Under the pieces are notes generated by a model that saw only the letters and a list, made by a program, of their open reading frames with translations, was not told where the DNA came from and searched no databases. A stretch of 64,000 nucleotides of DNA from JANRIC01 sp033765345 (lineage in GTDB: Bacteria > Bacteroidota > Bacteroidia > Cytophagales > Microscillaceae), in contig JANRIC010000004.1 in the NCBI GenBank assembly GCA_033765345.1, positions 19,584 to 83,583 of the forward strand. Reading direction: 5' to 3'. The translations under genes and the position numbers were made by a program. This document shows positions 44,908-54,177 of the stretch, one piece after another; position 1 is the first letter of the stretch; each line of letters begins with the position of its first letter.

Positions 44908-45453
44908 ATGAGAAGAGTAAGATTTAATGAAGATTCTATTGAAATCAGACAATACGAGTTTCAAACCAGTAGTGTAAGAGATACCCCTTTTATCAAGCTG
45001 GAGCATATCAACGAGGTAAATCTCAATACTTTCCCTCCTTCCATTGTCATCAACCACAACGAAGTAATCTTCATTGAGGCGCGTTATAAAAGAGATTTTA
45101 TTGAATTTGTCCGCAAAAATAAACTCAAAGTCGAAAACCGATTTGATATTTGGGAATCTATTAACGAAGAATTTCTCGATACCGAATTCACCGAACAACA
45201 CCAAGAACGCACTTTTGAACAATTGAAAATCAATGGCATAGAACGCGAAGAAGTCATTGAAATTCGAGATAAAATACGCGAATTGATGTCCGGCTGGGCT
45301 TCCGTAGCCTGGGAATGGAACTACCTCGGGCACTATGACTTACTCCTCAATAAAAAACAATCTTTTTTGCTTCTTTTTCCCAAAGATTTTTATTGGTGGA
45401 CTATGGAAATCGCCCTGAGAAATTATAAAAAATCCAGCGCACTTCCTGACTAA
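44908..45453 (+). CDS. Conserved hypothetical protein
   Basis: 181 aa, cytoplasmic, no signal peptide. It starts with a beta-rich half (VRFNEDSIEIRQYEFQTSSVRDTPFIKLEHINEVNLN, FIEARYKRDFIEFVRK) and ends with an aromatic-rich part (WASVAWEWNYLGHYDLLL, FPKDFYWWTMEIAL). I do not recognise the family. It follows merR by 20 bases and ends at a strong terminator, so it is likely the last gene of that unit. Confidence 0.6.
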   Translation: MRRVRFNEDSIEIRQYEFQTSSVRDTPFIKLEHINEVNLNTFPPSIVINHNEVIFIEARYKRDFIEFVRKNKLKVENRFDIWESINEEFLDTEFTEQHQERTFEQLKINGIEREEVIEIRDKIRELMSGWASVAWEWNYLGHYDLLLNKKQSFLLLFPKDFYWWTMEIALRNYKKSSALPD

Positions 45454-45455
45454 TT

Positions 45456-45478
45456 GCCTCTGCCAGAGGCTTTTTTTT
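45456..45478 (+). terminator. Rho-independent terminator
   Basis: GCCTCT and AGAGGC with a three-base loop, followed by eight T residues, three bases past the stop of the 181-aa gene. Confidence 0.9.
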
Positions 45479-45654
45479 CTTTTCATCCTAATAGCACTCC
45501 TCCGCACAGCCTACCTAGGCATCTCCCCACCCATACAGTCAAGGAACTAAGTGACATATATCATATTCGGCTTTGATATATCTCATACCAAAGCCCCTTT
45601 GCGTGACCTATCTTTGATATATAAATAAATGGTCATAGCATAAAATACTGAATT

Positions 45655-46371
45655 ATGGAAATGCATAAAAACCCCCGTGTCGATATAGAGCATTACCGAA
45701 GCATTTTTTTCGGTATTGGCTTATCTCTTAGCCTGTTACTGGTCTATGGGGCTTTCGAGTTAAAGTTTTATGATACCCTCGAACCCTTAGAGCTTGCCGG
45801 GGTGAGCGAAGCACTTAGTATTGAGCAACTAGATATACCCAACACTGAACAGACTCCACCCCCTCCTCCTAAAACTGTTCTCGAACAGCCTGAAATTGTG
45901 GAGGTAAAAAATGAAGATGAAATTCGTAAAGACATAGAAATTAACCTGGACGTAGAAATGAGTGACGAAACCATCGCAAAAAAATCTGTCTACGGAGAAG
46001 GAAGTGCCGAAACTCCTCCCCCTGCACCTCCGATTGTAGAAGAAGTAGAAGAAGAAATATTCCTGGTCGTAGAAGAAAAACCCGAACCCAAAGGCGGATT
46101 CAGCGCATTCTATGAGTTTATCGGCAAAAACACCATGTACCCTAAAATGGCACAACAAAACGGGATAGAAGGAAAAGTGTACGTGGAGTTTGTCATAGAC
46201 AAAGAAGGCAAACTTACCGATTTTAAAGTAGTAAAAGGGGTTGGTTTTGGTTTGGATGAAGAAGCACTCAGGGTTTTGGGATTAGCCCCCCAATGGAAAC
46301 CTGGTAAACAAAGAGGCCGACCCGTAAAAGTAAAAATGACCGTACCCATCGTATTTAAGTTAGTCAATTAG
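45655..46371 (+). CDS. TonB family energy-transducing protein
   Basis: 238 aa. One N-terminal transmembrane helix (about 18-34), an acidic and proline-rich spacer (QTPPPPPKT, TPPPAPPIVEEVEEE), and a TonB_C domain (YPKMAQQNGIEGKVYVEFVIDKEGKLTDFKVVKG...WKPGKQRGRPVKVKMTVPIVF). It couples inner-membrane proton motive force to outer-membrane receptors; exbB/exbD are not in the window. A hairpin-rich AT region of 175 bases precedes it. Confidence 0.9.
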   Translation: MEMHKNPRVDIEHYRSIFFGIGLSLSLLLVYGAFELKFYDTLEPLELAGVSEALSIEQLDIPNTEQTPPPPPKTVLEQPEIVEVKNEDEIRKDIEINLDVEMSDETIAKKSVYGEGSAETPPPAPPIVEEVEEEIFLVVEEKPEPKGGFSAFYEFIGKNTMYPKMAQQNGIEGKVYVEFVIDKEGKLTDFKVVKGVGFGLDEEALRVLGLAPQWKPGKQRGRPVKVKMTVPIVFKLVN

Positions 46372-46413
46372 ATTTGACCGTTTCATAGACAGGCACATAT
46401 AGTAAGAATAGGA

Positions 46414-46440
46414 TCCCGCCTTTGGTGGGGTTTTATTTTT
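46414..46440 (+). terminator. Terminator of the TonB gene
   Basis: CCCGCC-TTT-GGTGGG hairpin (one G-T pair) followed by TTTTATTTTTTT, about 45 bases after the stop codon. Confidence 0.8.
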
Positions 46441-46503
46441 TTATATGAAAAATCCCCAACATTCTGAAAATTAATTAAATTATGCTATAAATCATAGTCT
46501 AAA

Positions 46504-46534
46504 TTTGCGCTCATATCAAGATATACTATATTTG
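46504..46534 (+). promoter_or_regulatory. Promoter of the mpl-exonuclease-maf operon
   Basis: TTTG (46504-46507), 19 bases, TATATTTG (46527-46534), 20 bases before the mpl start: an exact match to the Bacteroidota promoter consensus and spacing. Confidence 0.65.
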
Positions 46535-46553
46535 TAATTCACAAGTACAGAAT

Positions 46554-47933
46554 ATGACGCAGAGCAGACGCATTCATTTCATTGCCATTGGTGGGGTCAT
46601 CATGCACAACCTCGCCATAGATGCTCATCTAAAAGGGTATACGGTAAGTGGCTCGGATGATGAAATCTATGAGCCTTCCCGAAGCAACCTGGATCGATAC
46701 GGAATCTTACCAGCTCACGTGGGCTGGAATCCTGATATGATTAGTCCCGATATTGACTCGATTGTCTTAGGTATGCACGCCAAAATGGATAACCCGGAAT
46801 TGCTCAAAGCACAGTCGCTTCGGATTCCGATATATTCTTATCCTGAATATATCTATCGGCAAAGCATGCATAAACAAAGAATCGTGATCACAGGCAGCCA
46901 CGGCAAATCCACAATCACCGCCATGATTATGCACGTCTTACAGTGCTGTAAGCGAAAATTTGACTATCTCATCGGTGCACCCATAGAGGGCTTTAGTCAG
47001 AATATTCGGCTGAGTCAGGATGCCCCTACTATGGTGATTGAAGGAGACGAGTATTTTTCTTCTCCTTTGGATAATACGCCCAAATGCTTGCATTATCAGC
47101 ACCATATCGGATTGATTAGCGGTATTTCCTGGGATCACATGAACGTCTACCCCACATTTGAAGCTTATCAGCAACCTTTCCAAAGATTTGCAGATGCTAC
47201 TCCCAAAGCCGGCGTATTGGTGTATAGCCAAGACGATGCGCTGGTCTCAGCAATCGGTTCTCAAAACCGCGAAGATGTCACTCAGATTCCCTATCAAATC
47301 CACCCGAATAAAGTCATTGAAGGAATTACCTACTTGATATTTAAAGATCAAAAAATTCCTTTGAAGGTTTTTGGAGACCATAATCTCAAAAATATCAGTG
47401 GTGCCAAGCAGATTTGTATGAAGGTAGGTGTGACAGAAGACGACTTCTACCAAGCCATCTCTTCTTTCAAAGGAGCTGCCAAAAGACTGGAAAAAGTTGT
47501 AGAAGCCCCAGGTTTTGACTTTTTTATAGATTTTGCTCATTCCCCCTCTAAACTACAAGCTACTACCACAGCCGTTAAAAAACAATTTACAAATCGTACA
47601 TTGGTGGCCTCTATCGAGCTGCATACATTCAGCAGCCTAAATAAGGGCTTTTTGCCTCAATATCGTGACTCCTTTGAAGCAGCCGATGAAGCATTGGTAT
47701 ATTATAACCCCGAAGTGGTGCTGCATAAAAAACTTGATAACTTTGACCCACAAGAGATTAATAAGGCTTTTAATCATAAAAACCTCACCGTCTTCACAAG
47801 TATTGAAGCCCTGAAAATTTATCTTTTACAACAAAGTTGGAAAAATAAAACCCTACTTATGATGAGTTCGGGTACTTATGATCACCTCAATTTTCACAAA
47901 TTGGGTGAAGAAATTATTCAAAAACTTTCATGA
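46554..47933 (+). CDS. mpl: UDP-MurNAc:L-Ala-gamma-D-Glu-meso-Dap ligase (Mpl) type Mur ligase
   Basis: 459 aa. N-terminal Rossmann domain (IHFIAIGGVIMHNLAIDAHLKGYTVSGSD), ATP-binding GSHGKSTITAM, VIEGDEYFSSPLD and the SGISWDHMNVYPTFEAY segment, then the C-terminal ligase domain (FIDFAHSPSKLQATT). The size and the MHNLA start fit Mpl, which recycles murein tripeptide, rather than MurC. First of three closely spaced genes. Confidence 0.85.
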   Translation: MTQSRRIHFIAIGGVIMHNLAIDAHLKGYTVSGSDDEIYEPSRSNLDRYGILPAHVGWNPDMISPDIDSIVLGMHAKMDNPELLKAQSLRIPIYSYPEYIYRQSMHKQRIVITGSHGKSTITAMIMHVLQCCKRKFDYLIGAPIEGFSQNIRLSQDAPTMVIEGDEYFSSPLDNTPKCLHYQHHIGLISGISWDHMNVYPTFEAYQQPFQRFADATPKAGVLVYSQDDALVSAIGSQNREDVTQIPYQIHPNKVIEGITYLIFKDQKIPLKVFGDHNLKNISGAKQICMKVGVTEDDFYQAISSFKGAAKRLEKVVEAPGFDFFIDFAHSPSKLQATTTAVKKQFTNRTLVASIELHTFSSLNKGFLPQYRDSFEAADEALVYYNPEVVLHKKLDNFDPQEINKAFNHKNLTVFTSIEALKIYLLQQSWKNKTLLMMSSGTYDHLNFHKLGEEIIQKLS

Positions 47934-47954
47934 ACTTACACAAGTCTTAATCTT

Positions 47955-48776
47955 ATGACACTCAAGCACAGTTTGCATCTTAAAAATCCTCTGGTATTTT
48001 TCGATCTAGAAACCACCGGAATTAATATCGCCAAAGATCGAATCGTAGAGCTTTCCTTTTTGAAAGCCATGCCCAACGGAGAGTATGTCACTCAAACGCG
48101 CCGAGTAAACCCTGAAATGCCCATCCCCATAGAAAGCAGCCTGATTCACGGAATCTATGACGATGACATCAAAGATGCCGCTACTTTCAAAAGCCTGGCC
48201 AAAAACCTGGCTAAATTCTTGGAAGGTTGTGACCTGGCAGGGTTTAATATCATTCGTTTTGATGTACCTATGTTGGTAGAGGAATTCCTGAGAGTGGGTG
48301 TCAATTTTGAGATAAGCAATCGCAAACTCATCGATGCTCAACGGATATTTCACCTGATGGAACCCCGAAACCTCAAAGCAGCCTATAAGTTTTACTGCGA
48401 TGCCAACCTCGAAGATGCCCACAGTGCCGAAGCAGATACTTTGGCCACTTTCTGGGTATTAGACGCACAAGTGAGAAAGTATGCAGGTGTCCAGATTCTT
48501 GATCACGACGGTAAACTCATCGAACCGATCAAAAATGATATGCAAATCCTGCACGACCTTACCGCCGCCAAAATCGTTGACCTTGCCGGGAGAATGATCT
48601 TTAATGAGGCAGGTGTTGAAGTATTTAATTTCGGTAAACACAAAAACCGACCTGTCACAGAAGTATTTCTCAAAGAACCAACGTATTATGACTGGATGAT
48701 GAAAGGCGATTTTCCCCTGGATACCAAACGCAAATTAACCGAAATTAAGCTTAGAAGCTCTAAGTTGAATAAATAA
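47955..48776 (+). CDS. DnaQ-like DEDDh 3'-5' exonuclease
   Basis: 273 aa. Exonuclease motifs are VFFDLETTG (Exo I, D and E), AGFNIIRFDVPML (Exo II Asp) and DAHSAEADTLATF (Exo III His and Asp). The last 70 residues form an extra small domain (VFNFGKHKNRPVTEVFLKEPTYYDWMMKGDF) often seen attached to proofreading-type exonucleases. Probable role in DNA repair or RNA turnover; eight bases before maf. Confidence 0.85.
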   Translation: MTLKHSLHLKNPLVFFDLETTGINIAKDRIVELSFLKAMPNGEYVTQTRRVNPEMPIPIESSLIHGIYDDDIKDAATFKSLAKNLAKFLEGCDLAGFNIIRFDVPMLVEEFLRVGVNFEISNRKLIDAQRIFHLMEPRNLKAAYKFYCDANLEDAHSAEADTLATFWVLDAQVRKYAGVQILDHDGKLIEPIKNDMQILHDLTAAKIVDLAGRMIFNEAGVEVFNFGKHKNRPVTEVFLKEPTYYDWMMKGDFPLDTKRKLTEIKLRSSKLNK

Positions 48777-48783
48777 GTATGGT

Positions 48784-49359
48784 ATGAGACTAATTCTTGC
48801 TTCTAAATCCCCCCGACGGCAGCAATTGCTTGAGTCGGCAGGTTTTTCTTTTGAAATCCGCACCAAAGATATTTTTGAGGAATATCCGCCTCATATTCCC
48901 CTGACTGAGGTGCCTCTATATCTTGCTCGGTTAAAGGCCGAAGCCTTTGTACAGGAGCTTTTGGAAGGCGATTTACTCATTACCTCTGATACCGTAGTAA
49001 TTCAAAATCAAGAAATCATCGGAAAACCACTTCACCTCAACGATGCCAAAAAAATACTAAACAATCTATCAGGGCAAATGCACGAAGTCTGGAGTGGGGT
49101 TTGTTTGCGTACAGTCGACAAAGAGGTAGGCTTCTCTGAACAAACATTCGTGTATTTTCAGGAACTTAGCGAAGCCGAAATTGATCATTATCTCTACACC
49201 AATCCTCCTCTGGACAAAGCTGGGGCTTATGGCATCCAGGATTGGATTGGGCTGATCGGTGTCCGAAAAATAGAAGGCTGCTTTTATAATGTCATGGGTT
49301 TACCCGTTTCCCGACTTTATCAGGAGATCAGGCTGCACTTCCCCGATGCTTTGACCTGA
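48784..49359 (+). CDS. maf: Maf-like nucleoside triphosphate pyrophosphatase
   Basis: 191 aa. LILASKSPRRQQLLESAGF at the N-terminus, SDTVVIQNQEIIGKPLHLNDAKKIL, and DKAGAYGIQDWIG, all diagnostic of Maf. Maf enzymes hydrolyse dTTP/UTP or modified nucleotides and affect septum formation. The last codon abuts the convergent anti-sigma-like gene. Confidence 0.93.
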   Translation: MRLILASKSPRRQQLLESAGFSFEIRTKDIFEEYPPHIPLTEVPLYLARLKAEAFVQELLEGDLLITSDTVVIQNQEIIGKPLHLNDAKKILNNLSGQMHEVWSGVCLRTVDKEVGFSEQTFVYFQELSEAEIDHYLYTNPPLDKAGAYGIQDWIGLIGVRKIEGCFYNVMGLPVSRLYQEIRLHFPDALT

Positions 49360-50688
49360 TTACTTTTGCCATAGTTTGTAAAACAAACGCATTCTATACG
49401 AAAAATAGTCTGCCTCTTTCTGATGATCAGCAGCTACACCCAGTTTCGGATAATACGCCAATCCACTTTGAAGGCTCAACTTCGGGCTTAGGCGGTATTC
49501 AATATCCAGACTACTCTCCAGATTTCGCAGATGAAAATACGCCTCCTGCTTATCCAAAAGAATCTGATACCGGACCGGACCACCACCCAAAAATTCCTCC
49601 GCTTCAAAACGATAATTTTCCTGATAATTCTTATCAAACACCAAACCCGCACCCAATATCACCCTCCAACGACCCCGAATGGGTTGCGTGTATCTCAAAG
49701 TAATAGGGATTTGGTATTGATCAAAACTGACTTTGATGCCTCTGATATAATCTGCAGAAATACCAGGTAATTCTGATAAACCTCCCAAAGTAGACTGACT
49801 TGCCTCCAACTGATAGGAAATGCGCTGCTTTGAAAAACCACTCAACAAGCTCCACCGCCCCCAATTCAGTGAAGCCATCAAACCGGGTTTGGTAAAACGC
49901 TGCGTTTCGCTAGCTTGAGGTTGTGACCAAATATGAGCATACTCAAGCCCAACGTCGAGGCTTAAACGATTCTTTTCCCAGTTGATGCGCCTGACTTTTA
50001 CGGTTTTGAACGCTCCCAAAAGATCAGGAAACTTTGGAGGATTGTATACAAACTCCTCCTGATGATCTATTTTTTCTACAAATATCCGAGCATCCACTAC
50101 ACCCTCCTGAGAAGTCAATGTTTGTTTTTGGTCAGAATTTGGGTTTTGTATCTTAGGCAGATTTGCGTCCGTGGGGAAATTTTGCCCAGAATCGGGTTCA
50201 ATTAAAAGATTCTCTTTATTTGAAATCAAGTCTTGTTCGACAGCATGAGCAACTTTAGAAGGAGGTTGGATTCTTTGGCTGTTTTTATTCCAAGAAACCA
50301 TTTGATTATTGGCTGTTTGGGATTTTACGTGCCGATGTAGGTCTGTCTCCACTGGTAAAGACGCCCTATCAATGCTTGCTGTATAATTATTTTTTTGGGT
50401 ATTTCCCGAATTCAGCTCGTCTTTGGGCACCCTAAGAGCTGAATGCTTTATGAAGGCTGGTTGATCCTTCTGGTACGAATCCGAGCCAATCATCAAACCG
50501 CACAAAGTCCCCAAAAAGATAAAAAGTATTCCGCCTTTTAGATATTTCCAATAGGTAGCTCTTTTTTGCCCCGACTTTTGAAAAACCACAGCATATTGAT
50601 CATTCCAGGTATTTTCATCGTAAGGTCTGTCTACCTGAAAATCAACAAATTTCCCTTTGATTAAATCGTCAAATTCTTTATCCTTCAT
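49360..50688 (-). CDS. Anti-sigma-like membrane protein with C-terminal barrel-like domain
   Basis: 442 aa. A short cytoplasmic N-terminus (MKDKEFDDLIKGKFVDF...) that could bind the coupled sigma factor, one transmembrane helix (about 48-66), a low-complexity linker, and from about 230 a beta-strand-rich C-terminus similar in pattern to outer-membrane barrels (RLSLDVGLEYAHIW, WSLLSGFSKQRISYQLE, YRMRLFYKLWQK). An inner-membrane anchor fused to barrel-like strands is common in Bacteroidota sigma partners. Overlaps the sigma gene by 11 bases. Confidence 0.6.
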   Translation of the reverse strand: MKDKEFDDLIKGKFVDFQVDRPYDENTWNDQYAVVFQKSGQKRATYWKYLKGGILFIFLGTLCGLMIGSDSYQKDQPAFIKHSALRVPKDELNSGNTQKNNYTASIDRASLPVETDLHRHVKSQTANNQMVSWNKNSQRIQPPSKVAHAVEQDLISNKENLLIEPDSGQNFPTDANLPKIQNPNSDQKQTLTSQEGVVDARIFVEKIDHQEEFVYNPPKFPDLLGAFKTVKVRRINWEKNRLSLDVGLEYAHIWSQPQASETQRFTKPGLMASLNWGRWSLLSGFSKQRISYQLEASQSTLGGLSELPGISADYIRGIKVSFDQYQIPITLRYTQPIRGRWRVILGAGLVFDKNYQENYRFEAEEFLGGGPVRYQILLDKQEAYFHLRNLESSLDIEYRLSPKLSLQSGLAYYPKLGVAADHQKEADYFSYRMRLFYKLWQK

Positions 50689-51244
50689 ATTCTTTGAATT
50701 CTTCCTGATAATATAGTCTGATCAATGATTTCATTTTTTCCCTGGCTCTTGCTAAGTTTGATTTAGAAGTCCCCACAGAAATATGGAGCTTGTTGGCAAT
50801 CTCTTGATGATTAAAACCTTCTATGATATACAGATTAAAAACCATCCGATAGGCAGGTGGCAGCAGTTGAACCAAACGAATAATTTCTTCCCCAGAGATT
50901 TTTTCCAGGATTTCGGACTGGACTGTTCCGGGGTCAATTTGCTCTAGGTCTATGTGTTGATGTTTTTGGTTTTTGCGATAATGATCTATGGCAGTGTTGA
51001 TCATAATTCTTCTGACCCAACCTTTAAAAGATAACTCAGGATTATACAGGTGCAGTTTTGAGAAAATCTTCATAAAACCGTCATTCACAATTTCCTGGGC
51101 ATCCTCCTCGCTCTGCGAATAACGCAAGCAGATACTAAACACATAATTGTAAAGTATCTGATGCAAACGCTTTAAAGCGGTTTGATTTCCGCTACGGCAT
51201 TGCTCTAACAAGGGGATTAAAATTTCTTTATTGTCCAAATCCAT
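50678..51244 (-). CDS. ECF-type RNA polymerase sigma factor
   Basis: 188 aa. Sigma region 2 (YSQSEEDAQEIVNDGFMKIFSKL, FKGWVRRIMINTAIDHYRKN) and region 4 (LLPPAYRMVFNLYIIEGFNHQEIANKLHISVGTSKSNLARAREKMK). A standard Bacteroidota ECF factor coupled to a downstream membrane partner. Confidence 0.93.
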   Translation of the reverse strand: MDLDNKEILIPLLEQCRSGNQTALKRLHQILYNYVFSICLRYSQSEEDAQEIVNDGFMKIFSKLHLYNPELSFKGWVRRIMINTAIDHYRKNQKHQHIDLEQIDPGTVQSEILEKISGEEIIRLVQLLPPAYRMVFNLYIIEGFNHQEIANKLHISVGTSKSNLARAREKMKSLIRLYYQEEFKEYEG

Positions 51245-51327
51245 CCCTCACGGCACGAGCCAGGCTTTTAAAAGGTTGCGTAATTAAAAATTTTATTGTT
51301 TCTTTTGCCTGTACAAGGTACAAATTG

Positions 51328-51446
51328 TACCCGGATTAAAGTGATTTTTAATACAAAACTCCTCCGAAGCAAATTTTGAATGATTGACACGCTTAAAGCT
51401 CCCCTGGTAAAGGTCTTGTTTTTAAAATAATTTCGGTTTGAGTATA
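51328..51446. repeat. Inverted-repeat element (copy B)
   Basis: The left end TACCCGGATTAAAGTGATTT and right end TTTCGGTTTGAGTATA (ending 51446) are related to the ends of the element at 28261-28363, with the same inverted arrangement around about 75 bases. It lies in the gap between the sigma gene and the lipoprotein gene. Confidence 0.5.
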
Positions 51447-51506
51447 AATACGCTACGCAACTATTTACAATCACTCAACGTGACATATAAAGATTCAAGC
51501 TGTTTT

Positions 51507-52550
51507 ATGAAAAAAATTTGCCATTCCGTATTATTTTCTCTGCTCCTACTGGGGCAATCCTGTAGTATAAATGATGATTTCGGTCTTGAACCCAATGACA
51601 ATACCCTTTTTAACCTAAGTCTTGATGTGCTGAATTTTTTGGCCTTTCCCTACGCAGATACTTTTAACCCCAGCCTAAACCAAGAAGGTTTTTCGCAAGC
51701 TCAGATGAGTCGAGATTTATTGGCGATTTTTCCAGGAAGTGAACTGGTAGACCTAGACGATACTTTTCACAGAAGTATCGAGGCCTGGCGATTTAAGCTC
51801 AAACTAACGGACGGTGCCAGGCTCATCTTTTATATTTCCAAAGAATTGGGCACTATCTTCAGAATAGACGGCACTACTCCCCCATATACCTATGCCCTGA
51901 ACGCAGGCAGTGATTTTATTTCTCTCAATCAGGCTTTTCAGGCGGCACTCAACGTGCAGGGCGGCAGCCTACGCTATTGGAGATTAGAGATTGATAATCA
52001 ATCCACCTGGAATTTCTTTATTTTTATAGAAAATCAACAAGGCATCTGGGAAATCCGCGTCAGGGCACAAGATGCTAGTATCTCAAATACTTTTTTAGTA
52101 AATCCCCCCTACCCCAATGACAATGACAACAGCGCAGACGACCAGGTGATTCCCGCCGAATTCCTCGACAGAACCCAGGCTATGGCTTCGGGCGAAATCT
52201 TTCACGCAGATATTGACCAGGGGCTGACCTGGGAAACATACCTCGAGACTGCCGCAGGGGGAGTATTGGAAGCCCGCTTCTCTGCCCTAAACCAAGCTTT
52301 GGAAGAACTGGAAGGGGAAAATGGCTCTTTTGAGTATGAAGTAAATCCCGAAAACGGATTGCTTAGTTTTAGTACCATGCGTGATACCCTCTCTCGAAGC
52401 ACCCAGGGCAGCCTCGAGTCCTGGAAGTTGGAAAAAGACCCCATCTACGCCAATCGCTGGATCTATAAATTTTTTGTACGCCTGAATAACCAATCCAAAA
52501 GAGTGTACTTCGATGCCCTTACGCGTGAGATTGTATTGAATGAGGGCTGA
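51507..52550 (+). CDS. Putative lipoprotein of unknown function
   Basis: 347 aa from the ATG at 51507, which yields a lipoprotein signal (LLLLGQSC); upstream in-frame codons are not needed. The mature part is acidic, with repeated aromatic strands (YWRLEIDNQSTWNFFIFIE, SWKLEKDPIYANRWIYKFFV) suggesting a beta-rich, possibly duplicated fold. No recognised family. The stop is followed by a mobile-looking inverted-repeat element. Confidence 0.6.
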   Translation: MKKICHSVLFSLLLLGQSCSINDDFGLEPNDNTLFNLSLDVLNFLAFPYADTFNPSLNQEGFSQAQMSRDLLAIFPGSELVDLDDTFHRSIEAWRFKLKLTDGARLIFYISKELGTIFRIDGTTPPYTYALNAGSDFISLNQAFQAALNVQGGSLRYWRLEIDNQSTWNFFIFIENQQGIWEIRVRAQDASISNTFLVNPPYPNDNDNSADDQVIPAEFLDRTQAMASGEIFHADIDQGLTWETYLETAAGGVLEARFSALNQALEELEGENGSFEYEVNPENGLLSFSTMRDTLSRSTQGSLESWKLEKDPIYANRWIYKFFVRLNNQSKRVYFDALTREIVLNEG

Positions 52551-52598
52551 GATTAGCTCCTAAAAACCGTTTCAAATTCCTCTGGAGATCATAAATTT

Positions 52599-52790
52599 AA
52601 TTCCCTGGCCTGTGGCACGCCATAGCCGTACAGCTAACAATCTAACTCACTGATCCTTGTCATCCTGTCGTGCAGACAGGCACTTTTTACAAATTATGAT
52701 TCGGTAAGATGAAACAAGTTTCTTGACAGGATGACAGATAGAGGAGGCTACTTAGACCTACGGCTGTGGTATAATATAGACCGGGGGATT
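52599..52790. repeat. 192-bp nested inverted-repeat element
   Basis: The left end AATTCCCTGGCCTGTGG...CATAGCCGTA and the right end (about 52759-52790, ending AGACCGGGGGATT) are imperfect inverted repeats. Inside is a second perfect 12-bp inverted pair (TGTCATCCTGTC / GACAGGATGACA). A shorter relative lies at 63654-63706. No coding potential. Its right end is 74 bases upstream of the DGR target start and it fills most of the 52551-52863 gap. Confidence 0.65.
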
Positions 52791-52863
52791 GAATCCTAAT
52801 CCAGATAACTTTTCAAAAATTTACTATTTTTACATATATTATCCAAAACACTCATACATTTCA

Positions 52864-54177
52864 ATGAAAAAATTGATACTTTGCCTAGCACTCACATGGA
52901 TTGCCTGCCAGGCCTTGGCACAAGACAACTGCCTATACTTCGATAGGCTCATAAAAAAAGGAAATGACCTCTACCAAAAAGGCGAATACTACTACAACCA
53001 AGCCGTACAAAAATATACTGCTGCACTCCTTGCCTGCCCCAACCGAGCAGCAGAAGCACAAAAAGCCATTGCCAACGTATTTGAGCAAGTACAAAAACTC
53101 AAAAGGCAAGCCGAAGAAGCACAAGAAAATATGCGTAATACCATACAAATCTTGGCAGGAAATCAAGATAACTACTACAGATACTTCTACCAAAAAGGTG
53201 AAAAAGCCTACCAACTCGGAGAGTACGAAGATGCACTCAATAACTTTATTTTTGCAGGAATCGCCAATGATAAGCCCACTAACAACGACATACAAAAACG
53301 AATACAAAATACCGAAATCTGCCTCAATGCCCAAAACCGCGCCTACGCACTGCTCCAAAAAGCCCAATACGAAGCAGCCGAAAAAGAAATCGCAAAAGCC
53401 ATACAGCTCAACCCCCAAGCTAGGCGCACCCTACTGATTGCCGCTGCCCTCAACCCTGCCAAGTATGCCCTAGCCCAACTGCCCGCAGGCGAATTTATGA
53501 TGGGCTGTGATAGTACAAGAGATAATAACTGCAATGAAAGCGAACTTCCACGTCACAATGTACGCCTAGATGCCTTCCAGATGGGGCAGTACGAGGTAAC
53601 GAACCTTGCCTACTGTGTATTCTTGAACCGATACAACAGTGACGAAGTAAAAGAGGGCGCGTACAAAGGGCAAACGATGATATATGAACACGCATGGGGC
53701 ATTGTATATGATGAAACCCTGCAGCAATGGCGCACCCAATACCCTGAATATGAGCTACATCCTGTAGTGTACGTAACCTGGTACGGAGCCAATGAATTTT
53801 GCCAGTATTATGGCGGCAGCCTGCCCACCGAAGCCCAATGGGAGTATGCGGCACGGAGCGCAGGCAAAGACAACTACATTTATGTTGGCTCAGATGATAT
53901 AGACGAAGTAGCTTGGTACAACAAAACGAGCAAAGGCACGCAGACCTTCCCCGTAGGTCTGCTGAAGCCCAACGAAAAAAAATTATATGATATGAGTGGC
54001 AATGTTTGGGAATGGTGCTTAGATTGGTATGATAGTAGATACTATGAAACCTCTAGCAAAGCCATAGGAGGTACTGTAGAAAACCCCACAGGAGCTGTAG
54101 ACGGCTCTTATCGTGTTTTGCGTGGGGGCAGTTGGTCCTATCTTGCGGGGCTTTGCCGTGTTGCGCATCGTTCTTAG
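52864..54177 (+). CDS. DGR target: exported TPR-FGE (C-type-lectin fold) protein, stopped inside the variable repeat
   Basis: 437 aa as read; 456 if the stop at 54175-54177 were passed. Signal peptide (cleavage after QALA; start chosen at ATG 52864 for this), two TPR-like regions (about 25-85 and 110-195, GNDLYQKGEYYYNQAVQKY), then an FGE/SUMF1 domain (AQLPAGEFMMGCDSTRD, VTWYGANEFCQYYGGSLPTEAQWEYAARS, LYDMSGNVWEWCLDWYD, YRVLRGGSW). The variable repeat begins at codon 419. TAG at codon 438 cuts off 18 codons ending IGFRFLL, the final strand of the fold. Surface display of a diversified ligand-binding face is the likely original role. Confidence 0.88.
   Translation: MKKLILCLALTWIACQALAQDNCLYFDRLIKKGNDLYQKGEYYYNQAVQKYTAALLACPNRAAEAQKAIANVFEQVQKLKRQAEEAQENMRNTIQILAGNQDNYYRYFYQKGEKAYQLGEYEDALNNFIFAGIANDKPTNNDIQKRIQNTEICLNAQNRAYALLQKAQYEAAEKEIAKAIQLNPQARRTLLIAAALNPAKYALAQLPAGEFMMGCDSTRDNNCNESELPRHNVRLDAFQMGQYEVTNLAYCVFLNRYNSDEVKEGAYKGQTMIYEHAWGIVYDETLQQWRTQYPEYELHPVVYVTWYGANEFCQYYGGSLPTEAQWEYAARSAGKDNYIYVGSDDIDEVAWYNKTSKGTQTFPVGLLKPNEKKLYDMSGNVWEWCLDWYDSRYYETSSKAIGGTVENPTGAVDGSYRVLRGGSWSYLAGLCRVAHRS

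Noticed and set aside
52964..53437. Plus-strand lysine-rich 157-aa protein
   Set aside because: Out-of-frame shadow of the DGR target gene; composition results from the frame shift.
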